A DNA stretch of 5,092 nucleotides, from contig JAIRLA010000010.1 in NCBI GenBank assembly GCA_031259795.1, forward strand, positions 1 to 5,092. Reading direction: 5' to 3'. Source of the stretch: Azoarcus sp. Its GTDB lineage: Bacteria > Pseudomonadota > Gammaproteobacteria > Burkholderiales > Rhodocyclaceae. Both the position numbers and the translations under genes were made by a program. Positions 1 through 5,092 of the stretch are shown piece by piece. Each line of letters starts with the position of its first letter. The stretch's first letter is position 1. Under the pieces are notes generated by a model that did not search any database, was not told the DNA's origin, and saw only the letters and a list, made by a program, of their open reading frames with translations.

Positions 1-1
1 A

Positions 2-211
2 GACCGCGAATCCGCTTATGAAAAACTCAAGGCGCGGCAAAACGTCCCGGACGTTCCCGCAAACGAACCGCGCCCCCCGCGCCGCAACGGCGGCAACCGG
101 GAAAGCGCCATGGAAGCCATGACGAAATCAGCGGCCCGCGCCATCGGCTCGCAAATAGGCCGCGCCATCCTGCGCGGCCTGCTCGGCTCCATTCTCGGCA
201 AACGGCGCTGA
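2..211 (+). CDS. C-terminal end of HerA-like ATPase, DUF853/YjgR family (partial, 5' end outside window)
   Basis: Only the last 69 residues are present; the gene enters from the left edge and stops with TGA at 209-211. The visible part begins DRESAYEKLKAR, continues through a Pro/Arg/Asn-rich linker, and ends in a small-residue helix with SAARAIGSQIGRAILRGL followed by LGSILGKRR. This ending, an ESAYE helix, a variable linker and a glycine-rich IGSQIGR...LLGS tail, is typical of the DUF853 (YjgR) family of HerA/FtsK-like P-loop ATPases. The family's Walker motifs would lie upstream, outside the window. The cellular role of YjgR-type proteins is poorly defined; a DNA-translocase or helicase-like activity is inferred from the fold only. 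A repeat unit begins within about 20 bases of the stop codon. Family assignment rests on the tail alone, so it is likely but not certain. Confidence 0.72.
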   Translation, partial: DRESAYEKLKARQNVPDVPANEPRPPRRNGGNRESAMEAMTKSAARAIGSQIGRAILRGLLGSILGKRR

Positions 212-230
212 CCGGCCCCGGCGCGTTGCG

Positions 231-297
231 CCCTGTCGGGAGATGCGACGGGCGCGGATGAGGGCACGGACAAGGGCACGGCGCGCCGTGCCCCTAC
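231..297 (+). repeat. REP-like repeat unit, copy 1
   Basis: This 67-base unit aligns without gaps to 403-469, with 62 of 67 bases identical by eye. Its right end carries a perfect 20-base palindrome, GGGCACGGCGCGCCGTGCCC, at 274-293, followed by CTAC. The bases just before it (about 215-233) look like a decayed version of the palindrome that precedes copy 2, so copy 1 may have lost its left hairpin. It starts about 20 bases after the DUF853 stop codon, a usual place for REP-type elements, and the hairpin could stabilise or end that transcript. Confidence 0.85.
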
Positions 298-308
298 GGG
301 GGGGAACC

Positions 309-482
309 ATGAACCATATCGACAACCTTATCGAACCGGAATTGAACGCGCTGTTTCCTTGCGACAACACAACGGATATCCGTAGGGGCACGGCGTGCCG
401 TGCCCTGTCGAGGGATGCGACGGGCGTGGATGAGGACACGGACAAGGGCACGGCACGCCGTGCCCCTACCGATCCAGGATGA
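309..482 (+). other. Possible small ORF or gene remnant invaded by a repeat
   Basis: An ATG at 309 opens a 57-residue frame. A G-rich stretch (298-304) lies 4 bases upstream but is not an ideal ribosome binding site. The first 24 residues (MNHIDNLIEPELNALFPCDN...) look like ordinary protein. The remainder is encoded by the repeat at 382-469 and has its Arg/Ala-rich signature (RRGTACRALS, GTARRAPT). I do not recognise a family. It may be the 5' remnant of a gene interrupted by the repeat, or chance. Nothing else gene-like was seen in the 212-586 gap. Confidence 0.2.
382..469 (+). repeat. REPIN-like repeat: copy 2 with two palindromes in inverted orientation
   Basis: Bases 382-406 (GTAGGGGCACGGCGTGCCG and on) are the exact reverse complement of 445-469, giving 25-base arms around a 38-base loop. 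Each arm itself contains a near-perfect 20-base palindrome (386-405 and 446-465). The right part, 403-469, is the second copy of the 67-base unit at 231-297. Two REP hairpins in opposite orientation around a short spacer is the layout of REPIN elements, which RAYT-type transposases mobilise in other genomes. No such transposase is in this window, so mobility is only inferred. Confidence 0.82.
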
Positions 483-524
483 CCTGGACTCTTCGGGGAG
501 GCGCTATGAAACACGCTGCCAGCA

Positions 525-553
525 TTGCCGGGCCGCGCGTCACGCGCTAATAT
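525..553 (+). promoter_or_regulatory. Candidate sigma70 promoter of the vapBC operon
   Basis: A -35-like TTGCCG at 525-530 and a -10-like TAATAT at 548-553 are separated by exactly 17 bases, each matching 4 of 6 consensus positions. Transcription would begin near 560, about 27 bases before the antitoxin start. The -10 box overlaps the inverted repeat at 550-565, the arrangement expected for autorepression. Both boxes are imperfect, so the support comes mainly from spacing and position. Confidence 0.45.
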
Positions 554-565
554 GGGAACCCATAT
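550..565. promoter_or_regulatory. Inverted-repeat operator candidate for antitoxin autorepression
   Basis: The sequence ATATGGGAACCCATAT has perfect 7-base arms (ATATGGG/CCCATAT) around a 2-base AA centre. It lies 21 bases upstream of the antitoxin ATG and overlaps the candidate -10 box. Antitoxins of VapB type usually bind such palindromes at their own promoter, alone or with the toxin, to repress transcription. It is also distinctly AT-richer than its surroundings. Function is inferred from symmetry and position. Confidence 0.6.
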
Positions 566-586
566 CGCAAGAAAAGGGGCGTCCGC

Positions 587-847
587 ATGAAAACCACCGT
601 CGAAATTTCACCCAGTCTCATCGCCGAAGCGCGGCGTTACGCGCAAGCCGAACACATGACACTAAAGGCGCTCATCGAAATGGGGCTGCGCCGCGTGCTG
701 GAGGACAAAAAAAACAGGCCGGCATTCAAGCTGCGTGACGGCAGTTTCCGCGGCGGCGGCTTGGTTCCCGAGTTCCAGAATGTCAGTTGGGAACAAATCC
801 GCGACGCCATCTACCCGGTAAAGCCACTGTACGGCAACGACAAATGA
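587..847 (+). CDS. vapB: VapB-family type II antitoxin
   Basis: This 86-residue protein should neutralise the PIN-domain toxin encoded next to it and repress the operon. The N-terminus fits a ribbon-helix-helix DNA-binding fold: a beta strand at residues 2-7 (KTTVEI), helix 1 at about 9-22 (PSLIAEARRYAQAE) and helix 2 at about 25-41 (TLKALIEMGLRRVLEDK). The C-terminal part, with a Gly-rich linker (GSFRGGG, 52-58) and SWEQIRDAIYP (67-77), is the kind of segment such antitoxins use to bind the toxin. The ATG at 587 follows a purine-rich AAAAGGGG about 8 bases upstream and begins the fold directly, so I prefer it. The stop codon overlaps the toxin start as ATGA (844-847), implying coupled translation. 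The length is normal for a VapB antitoxin. Confidence 0.85.
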   Translation: MKTTVEISPSLIAEARRYAQAEHMTLKALIEMGLRRVLEDKKNRPAFKLRDGSFRGGGLVPEFQNVSWEQIRDAIYPVKPLYGNDK

Positions 848-1278
848 TCGCGCTGGACACCAATTTGCTGGTGTACGCCCATCGACCGGAAACCCCTTTC
901 CATGCGGCGGCGGCAAAGCTTGTCGCCACGTTGGCGGAAGGCAAGGGAATCTGGGCCATTCCCTGGCCCTGCCTGCATGAGTTCTATGCCGTCGTGACCC
1001 ACCCACGCATTTTTACACCGCCGTCTCCCGTCGACGCGGCGCTTGGACAAATCGAAGCCTGGATGGAATCGCCGACGCTATGCCTCTTGTCGGAAGACGA
1101 AACGTATTGGCCTCGGCTACGCGATTTGATTGTCGATGCAAAACTGCAAGGCCCCACAGTACACGATGCCCGCATCGCCGCTTTGTGTCTCTCGCACGGC
1201 GTCTACGAATTGTGGAGCGCCGACCGCGATTTCAGCCATTTCCCCGCTCTGCGGACGCGCAATCCGCTGATTGCATGA
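844..1278 (+). CDS. vapC: VapC-family toxin, PIN-domain ribonuclease
   Basis: This 144-residue protein is a PIN-domain RNase, expected to need Mg2+ and to cleave RNA (often tRNA or rRNA in characterised VapC toxins) when not bound by its antitoxin. The acidic active-site residues are all visible: D5 in MIALDTNLLVYA, E46 in CLHEFYAV, D108 in VHDARIAA, and D127 with D129 in WSADRDFSHF. All PIN hallmarks are in order, so the toxin looks intact and active. I take the ATG at 844, which overlaps the antitoxin stop as ATGA. An in-frame ATG at 787 would add 19 residues, overlap vapB deeply and precede the usual MIALDTN opening, so it is unlikely. The gene ends by overlapping the next ORF in the same ATGA manner. 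The specific RNA target cannot be read from sequence. Confidence 0.9.
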   Translation: MIALDTNLLVYAHRPETPFHAAAAKLVATLAEGKGIWAIPWPCLHEFYAVVTHPRIFTPPSPVDAALGQIEAWMESPTLCLLSEDETYWPRLRDLIVDAKLQGPTVHDARIAALCLSHGVYELWSADRDFSHFPALRTRNPLIA

Positions 1279-1469
1279 CCGAAGCCCCCGCGCCTTCCCT
1301 CTATGAACAGGTCGCGCTTTCCAGTGAAAACAGGGTCGTCGCCGAGTTCGCGCGCGCGATCGAGGCGCGCGGGAAGCGCTATCAAAGCAAGGCGGAGCTT
1401 GAACATCAGCGGCGCTTTGCGCCGGATGAACCGAACTGGCTTGCCGCGGGCCTGCGGCCCACGCAATGA
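1275..1469 (+). CDS. Small hypothetical protein translationally coupled to vapC
   Basis: This 64-residue ORF begins at an ATG that shares the ATGA overlap with the vapC stop (1275-1278). It repeats the vapB/vapC junction, so it is probably the third cistron of the operon and translated by coupling; no separate ribosome binding site is obvious. I do not recognise a family. The protein is soluble-looking and charged, with a helix-prone middle (ENRVVAEFARAIEARGKRYQ, about residues 18-37), a KAELEHQRRF stretch and a proline-containing end (APDEPNWLAAGLRPTQ). No signal peptide, membrane segment or metal motif is seen. It could be an accessory member of the toxin-antitoxin module or the start of a gene lost by deletion. 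An overlapping frame (1303-1527) is Arg/Ser-rich and less protein-like. Confidence 0.55.
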   Translation: MTEAPAPSLYEQVALSSENRVVAEFARAIEARGKRYQSKAELEHQRRFAPDEPNWLAAGLRPTQ

Positions 1470-1518
1470 CGCAGTGGGGGGGCCTTTCGCAAGGACGAGG
1501 GGGGAGTCGCTGTTCAAA

Positions 1519-1562
1519 CGGCGCTGACCGCCCCCCGGTGCGCGAAGGTCATATCAGCGCCG
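1519..1562. terminator. Possible bidirectional hairpin between convergent genes
   Basis: CGGCGCTGA at 1519-1527 is the exact reverse complement of TCAGCGCCG at 1554-1562, giving 9-base arms around a 26-base loop; an alternative inner pairing TGACC/GGTCA (1525-1529 with 1547-1551) also exists. It sits between the end of the vapBC operon and the end of the opposing gene, whose stop codon lies in the right arm. No T run follows on either side, so intrinsic termination is weakly supported. Confidence 0.3.
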
Positions 1563-2429
1563 CTTCGCTCCGGAGATTTGACCCCCCTCCCGACCAGCCT
1601 TCCTCCGTGAAGAAGCGGCCCGCCGGAGAGGGGGCTGTTCCAACGAGCCTTGCCGCTGCGGCCCGAGGCGCTGGCGCACGATTTTCAGTTCTTCGAGGTG
1701 GGTGCGTCCGGCATGGAAGCCGTTTGCCATGGCGAGGATGGGTTCGGGGCTGGCGATGGCCTTGTCGCACGCCTCGACGAAGTGCGCGGCCACGCCCGGT
1801 TGCCGCACCCAATCCGACAGAGTTTCGAGAAGCGCCTGGTCATCTTCCGCGAAGGAGTTCTCCAGCGCGTTCATATCCTTGTTGAACCCCCAGAGCAGCA
1901 GATCCTTGAAATGCAGGAGGGCGGAAAGGCGGTTATCCTTGCGCCAGTCGTCGAGCAGGGGGGGCACATCGAAAGCGCCATGCGCGAGCATGATGATGAT
2001 ATCGACGATGTTCTCGATATATGGCGCGTCCGGGAAAAGCTCGCGGTCGTAATAGCGCGACAGGCAATGCGCGAAGAACGCCCGCGCCCAGGTTTCGAGC
2101 AGCGCCCGTTCTTCCGCCGTCCAGGTGCTGCCGGCGAATATCAGGTGGCTCAGGGCGATTTCAGTCCAGAAATGCTTGAACTGGAAACGGCTGACGATTT
2201 CGAGATAGCGGGGCAGGAAATGCTTGATTTCCGCCACCGGCGTCTTTTCGGCATGGGCGGTGAAGTGATAGTGCCACAGAAGCTCGTCGGGGATGTCCCG
2301 CACCGCCAGCGCCTTGAGGCGGGACTGGCCTTCGCCGAGTTTGGAGAGCGCGTAAGAGCAGCCCAAGTCTTCCGGGGCCGGATAAACCGCGAACATCCGA
2401 TAAGCGGATTCGACTAGATCGTTCAGCAT
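1554..2429 (-). CDS. Hypothetical protein of unknown family, 291 residues
   Basis: I do not recognise this protein. Residues 1-255 look like a genuine, mostly helical soluble domain rich in Trp, Phe, His and Leu: ELLWHYHFTAHAEK (49-62), HFLPRYLEIVSRFQFKHFWT (70-89), LSHLIF (93-98), ETWARAFFAHCLSRYY (112-127) and LLHFKDLLLWGFNKDM (171-186). There is no signal peptide; the VDIIIMLA stretch (142-149) is too short to span a membrane. From about residue 256 the sequence turns into a Gln/Arg/Gly-rich tail (LRRAASSRRKAGREGG), likely disordered or altered by a frameshift. The ATG at 2427-2429 is chosen because it follows a good promoter and a GGAG (2443-2446), though that is 13 bases away, rather far. 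The gene converges on the vapBC operon and is alone on its transcript. The antisense frame at 1650-2417 mirrors it and is probably not a gene. Confidence 0.75.
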   Translation of the reverse strand: MLNDLVESAYRMFAVYPAPEDLGCSYALSKLGEGQSRLKALAVRDIPDELLWHYHFTAHAEKTPVAEIKHFLPRYLEIVSRFQFKHFWTEIALSHLIFAGSTWTAEERALLETWARAFFAHCLSRYYDRELFPDAPYIENIVDIIIMLAHGAFDVPPLLDDWRKDNRLSALLHFKDLLLWGFNKDMNALENSFAEDDQALLETLSDWVRQPGVAAHFVEACDKAIASPEPILAMANGFHAGRTHLEELKIVRQRLGPQRQGSLEQPPLRRAASSRRKAGREGGQISGAKRR

Positions 2430-2477
2430 GGCGCGAGTCCCACTCCAATCATGAGATTTTATTGGAAGAAAGAGAAA

Positions 2478-2506
2478 ATTCTACCTGCTGTCCAGACGAA
2501 TGTTAA
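2478..2506 (-). promoter_or_regulatory. Strong sigma70-type promoter for the 291-residue protein gene
   Basis: On the minus strand TTAACA (2506-2501) and TAGAAT (2483-2478) are separated by exactly 17 bases. Each box differs from consensus (TTGACA, TATAAT) at one position. The -35 is preceded by an AT-rich run (about 2507-2526, reading AACTTATTAATATTTTA) resembling an UP element. Transcription would start near 2471 and give a leader of about 40 bases. This is the best promoter in the window. Confidence 0.7.
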
Positions 2507-2734
2507 TAAAATATTAATAAGTTTTCATAGAACTCCCGGGTGTCCGGACTATTGAATCCGCAAACGCATACCGCAGTGCGAGTTTCTGTGTTTTCGCGCG
2601 CGCCCGATCTTCCCGGCGGATCGGACTGCCAGCGTACATGCCGCCGCCTGGCTTTTCCCCCGCAAGGATGATCGTCGATACGGATTCAGGCCAAAACCCG
2701 ATTGGCGCCGCTGGACGGGAAATAGCGGGTCAGG

Positions 2735-3136
2735 CTACCGCGCCGCCGGCGCATCGCCGCCATCCGTCGTCGCCTGCTCTTCTTGCTCTTCTTCTTCCAG
2801 CGCGCGCCGCCAGTTTTTCATGATCGCCTTGAAAGCCTCCTGATAGCCCAGCGAATCGGGGTAGACGCGAACGCGGGCGATCATGGCGAAAACCGTTTGC
2901 ATGTCGGCCACGGTTTCGGCATCGACCGCCCACAGGCTGGTGAGGTCGAAATGGCCGCAATTCACGCAATCCCACCACGCCAGCAGGAAATCCGCGACGA
3001 TCATGCTCTGGTGCGTGCTTCCGTGGGCCATGGAGCCGGCGGGCGTATTCGAGTTGGCGATCTGTACCAGCCTGTCGAGCGCGGCGAGTTCGTCCGGGCG
3101 GGGGGGGGGGAAATCTTCGTGGGATATTTGTTCCAT
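2735..3136 (-). CDS. DUF7673-like protein of unknown function
   Basis: This 133-residue protein resembles the DUF7673 family, which I recall from accessory and integrative-element contexts; no function is established to my knowledge. The core at about residues 15-112 has the pattern LAALDRLVQIA, VADFLLAWWDCVNCGHFDLTSLW, VDAETVADMQTVFAMIAR, YPDSLGYQEAFKAIMKNWR. Residues 30-44 look like an insertion, and the end is a Glu-rich tail (LEEEEQEEQ) with a short Gly/Ala tip. There is no signal peptide or membrane segment. The ATG at 3134-3136 follows a strong AAGGAG about 7 bases upstream, which fixes the start. It begins 38 bases after the lysS stop on the same strand, so it is probably cotranscribed with lysS. 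An 11-base C tract lies in codons 9-13 (plus-strand G run at 3100-3110), encoding FPPPR; gain or loss of one base would abolish the protein. Confidence 0.72.
   Translation of the reverse strand: MEQISHEDFPPPRPDELAALDRLVQIANSNTPAGSMAHGSTHQSMIVADFLLAWWDCVNCGHFDLTSLWAVDAETVADMQTVFAMIARVRVYPDSLGYQEAFKAIMKNWRRALEEEEQEEQATTDGGDAPAAR
3100..3110. repeat. Homopolymer tract of 11 G (C on the coding strand)
   Basis: Eleven consecutive G at 3100-3110 read as C on the minus strand, at codons 9-13 of the DUF7673-like gene. Tracts of this length and position act as slippage sites in known phase-variable genes. At the length given the frame is open (state ON). Confidence 0.9.
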
Positions 3137-3174
3137 CGTGCGCTCCTTGTTTTATTGTGCGTGCGCGTTTCCGT

Positions 3175-4683
3175 TCATTCGCCGCGCATTTGCGGGAACA
3201 GAATGACATCGCGGATCGCGGGACTGTCGGTCAGCAGCATCGCCAGACGGTCGATGCCGATGCCACAGCCGCCGGTGGGGGGCAGCCCGTATTCGAGGGC
3301 GCGGATGTAGTCGGCATCGTAGTACATCGCCTCCTCGTCGCCAGCGTCCTTGGCCGCGGCCTGGGCGCGGAAGCGGGCGGCCTGGTCTTCGGGATCGTTG
3401 AGTTCGGAGAATCCATTGGCGATTTCGCGCCCGACGATGAAAAGCTCGAAACGTTCGGTGATTTCGGGATCGCGGTCGGAGGCGCGCGCCAGCGGCGAGA
3501 CTTCCACCGGATAGTCGATGATGAAGGTTGGCTCCCACAATCCGGCTTCGGTCGACACCTCGAACAATTGCAGTTGCAGGCTGCCGATGCCGCCCGGCTT
3601 GACCGTTTCGCCGAAGTCGCGGATTTTTCGCGCCAGCCATGCCGGATCGGCAAGCTGCGCCTCGGTGAAGCCGGGGTGGTACTTGCGGATCGCCCCGGTA
3701 ATGGTGAGGCGGGCGAATGGCGTGGAAAGGTCGAGCTCGCGCCCCTGGTAGGCGAACGTTTCGACGCCGAGCGCCTCGCGCGCGGCATGGCGGATGAGTC
3801 CTTCGGTGAAATCCATCACCGAACGATGGTTCGCGTAGGCTTCGTAGAATTCCATCATGGTGAATTCGGGGTTGTGCCGTGACGAAAGCCCCTCGTTCCT
3901 GAAATTGCGGTTGATCTCGAATACCTTCTCGAAACCGCCCACGACCAGGCGCTTGAGATAAAGCTCGGGGGCGATGCGCAGGTAGAGTTCCATGTCGAGC
4001 GCGTTGTGATGGGTCACGAACGGCCTGGCCGCCGCGCCGCCGGGGATCGGGTGCATCATCGGCGTCTCGACTTCGAGAAAACCATGCCCGGTCATGTAGT
4101 TGCGGAGCGATTGCACCAGCCGGCTGCGAGCGGCGAAGGTAAAGCGCGAAGCCTCGCTCATGATGAGGTCGACGTAGCGCTGCCGGTACTTGGCTTCGGT
4201 ATCGGTGAGTCCGTGGAACTTGTCGGGCAGCGGGCGCAGGCTCTTGGTGAGCAGGCGCAGGGTCTCGGCCTTGACGGTCAGTTCGCCCGTGCGGGTCTTG
4301 AACAGCGTACCGGCACAGCCGACGATGTCGCCGATGTCCCAGCGCTTGAAGTCGGCATACACCTCCTCGCCGACCGCGTCGAGCCCCACGTAAAGCTGGA
4401 GTCTGCCGGACAAATCCTGGATGGTGACGAAGCTCGCCTTGCCCATGAGGCGCTTGAGCATGATCCTTCCGGCCACTTTCACCGCGACGGGAGTGGCCTC
4501 CAGCGCTTCGGCGTCCTTGTCGCCATAGAGTTCGTCGAGTTTGCCGGCGGTGTTCTCGCGCGCGAAATCGTTCGGATACGCCTGTCCGCTGGCGCGCCAC
4601 TGCGCGAGCTTTTCGCGCCGTTCGGCGATGATGTGATTTTCGTCCTGGAGAGCGGGGAGGAGGTCGGCGTCGTGTGTGGACAT
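3175..4683 (-). CDS. lysS: Lysine--tRNA ligase, class II
   Basis: This cytoplasmic enzyme charges tRNA-Lys with lysine using ATP. At 502 residues it has the normal length of a bacterial class II LysRS. The N-terminal OB-fold that binds the tRNA anticodon is at about 66-145 ([20 protein letters not shown], then [10 protein letters not shown]). The catalytic core follows: motif 1 at about 190-212 ([16 protein letters not shown]), motif 2 at about 253-281 ([21 protein letters not shown]262 and E264), and motif 3 at 470-483 ([14 protein letters not shown], with R479). [17 protein letters not shown] (383-399) is the usual region before them. I take the ATG at 4681-4683, giving [29 protein letters not shown], the typical N-terminus; its ribosome binding site is weak. 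The frame is open further upstream through a protease fragment, but those residues do not belong to LysRS. prfB, often just upstream of lysS in proteobacteria, is not there. Confidence 0.97.
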   Translation of the reverse strand: MSTHDADLLPALQDENHIIAERREKLAQWRASGQAYPNDFARENTAGKLDELYGDKDAEALEATPVAVKVAGRIMLKRLMGKASFVTIQDLSGRLQLYVGLDAVGEEVYADFKRWDIGDIVGCAGTLFKTRTGELTVKAETLRLLTKSLRPLPDKFHGLTDTEAKYRQRYVDLIMSEASRFTFAARSRLVQSLRNYMTGHGFLEVETPMMHPIPGGAAARPFVTHHNALDMELYLRIAPELYLKRLVVGGFEKVFEINRNFRNEGLSSRHNPEFTMMEFYEAYANHRSVMDFTEGLIRHAAREALGVETFAYQGRELDLSTPFARLTITGAIRKYHPGFTEAQLADPAWLARKIRDFGETVKPGGIGSLQLQLFEVSTEAGLWEPTFIIDYPVEVSPLARASDRDPEITERFELFIVGREIANGFSELNDPEDQAARFRAQAAAKDAGDEEAMYYDADYIRALEYGLPPTGGCGIGIDRLAMLLTDSPAIRDVILFPQMRGE

Positions 4684-4824
4684 GATGTTGGTCGCCACGG
4701 GGAGAAAGGCGTGATTGTCGCAGGCGCGGGCGGCAGGGGCAAATGGGAGATGGCGCTCCGCGCCGCCGGTACAGAATCCCGCCAGCCATTTTCCCTGTCC
4801 GGTTCTGTCCGACTCTATCCTGTT

Positions 4825-5092
4825 GTCACGAGCAATCAGCCAAGCTTCATCGGCGCGAACATGCTGCAGCGCCCATTGGTTGGCGTAAAAATTGTCATTC
4901 GGCGTTATCGCAGCGAGTTTCAACATGAAATTCGAACTGGCGGCGACAACCCCCTTGGTCGCCGCCAACGTGGCGACGGCGGATTCCACGCCTGTCGCGC
5001 CATTGCAGGGAATGGACAGTTGGTAGAGGTGAAGGGACGGTTCGGCGCCAATTACTGTGCCACCGACAGTTGCAGCGATCTGAATGATGCTC
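4825..5092 (-). pseudogene. Subtilisin-family (S8) peptidase, N-terminal fragment, truncated by lysS region
   Basis: Reading the minus strand from the right edge gives about 89 residues that match the propeptide-to-mature junction of an S8 serine protease: [45 protein letters not shown], then [23 protein letters not shown]. The last motif normally precedes the catalytic DTG segment, which is missing: after AWLIARDN the sequence loses the family pattern, and only about 140 bases remain before lysS, in no frame of which I see the catalytic Asp, His or Ser regions. The upstream part lies outside the window, so this may be the tail of a longer remnant. There is no stop codon between it and lysS and it stays in the lysS frame. 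Codons here (AAT, TTT, ATA) are AT-richer than in lysS, which suggests different ancestry. It is best called a broken gene. Confidence 0.7.

Noticed and set aside
231..469. CRISPR array
   Set aside because: Only two 67-base units with internal palindromes and no regular spacers or cas genes; REP-type is the better fit.
506..550. 14-codon ORF with GGGAG upstream, before vapB
   Set aside because: It is very short, lies across the candidate promoter, and has no sign of a leader-peptide role such as runs of one amino acid.
787..843. Upstream in-frame ATG extending the VapC toxin by 19 residues
   Set aside because: It lies within vapB, has no ribosome binding site, and PIN toxins normally start right at the MIALDTN-like strand.
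1650..2417. 255-codon plus-strand frame antisense to the 291-residue protein
   Set aside because: It mirrors the minus-strand gene. That gene has a good promoter and more protein-like composition; the plus-strand frame has no ribosome binding site or recognisable domain.
2604..2624. Inverted repeat CCGATC/GATCGG as terminator of the DUF7673-like gene
   Set aside because: Arms of only 6 bases, 111 bases beyond the stop codon, and no T run follows on the minus strand.
2730..3209. 159-codon minus-strand frame overlapping the DUF7673-like gene
   Set aside because: Arg/His/Gly-rich shadow frame that lacks the conserved WW and DLTSLW pattern; it would be read only if the C tract slipped.
2783..3310. 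Plus-strand frames antisense to the DUF7673-like gene and the lysS 3' end
   Set aside because: They run across two minus-strand genes and their composition follows the complement of those genes; no independent start signals.
3152..4789. Long open frame on the minus strand overlapping lysS (545 codons)
   Set aside because: It is the alternative frame of lysS: very Arg/His/Pro-rich with no family pattern, while the lysS frame carries all three class II motifs.

Overview
The window is GC-rich and bacterial. The lysyl-tRNA synthetase looks proteobacterial, most like betaproteobacterial enzymes (its [14 protein letters not shown] opening, for example), so I infer a betaproteobacterium. No rRNA, tRNA, CRISPR array, transposase or integrase is visible. 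It reads as a patchwork: one housekeeping gene (lysS) next to accessory genes, repeats and gene remnants.

Left part, + strand (1-1560). The window opens in the 3' end of a gene for a HerA-like ATPase of the DUF853/YjgR type, which ends at 211. A 375-base stretch without a clear gene follows. It holds two nearly identical 67-base repeat units built around the palindrome GGGCACGGC..GCCGTGCCC, plus a third palindrome in opposite orientation, so two of the three form a long inverted pair. Next is a compact VapBC-type toxin-antitoxin operon: an antitoxin at 587-847 and a PIN-domain toxin at 844-1278. A plausible promoter and a perfect inverted-repeat operator lie in front of it. A 64-codon ORF of unknown function (1275-1469) overlaps the toxin gene through the same ATGA arrangement.

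Middle part, - strand (1554-2735). A 291-residue protein of unknown function converges on the toxin-antitoxin operon. It has its own very good sigma70-type promoter inside an AT-rich patch (about 2460-2530), which stands out against the GC-rich surroundings. The rest of that intergenic region (about 2530-2734) shows nothing I can support as a gene.

Right part, - strand (2735-5092). lysS (3175-4683) is followed after 38 bases by a 133-residue protein resembling the DUF7673 family, with a strong ribosome binding site. Its fifth to tenth percent of coding sequence contains an 11-base C tract, a candidate slippage site. Upstream of lysS lies a fragment of a subtilisin-family (S8) protease gene, broken just where the catalytic domain should begin. 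The fragment's frame happens to stay open and in phase straight through lysS.

The clearest functional unit is the vapBC-orf3 operon. The most interesting open questions are the unknown 291-residue protein with its strong promoter, the C tract in the DUF7673-like gene, the coupled third ORF behind vapC, and the protease remnant joined in phase to lysS. I did not find convincing evidence for a wholly new multi-gene system.
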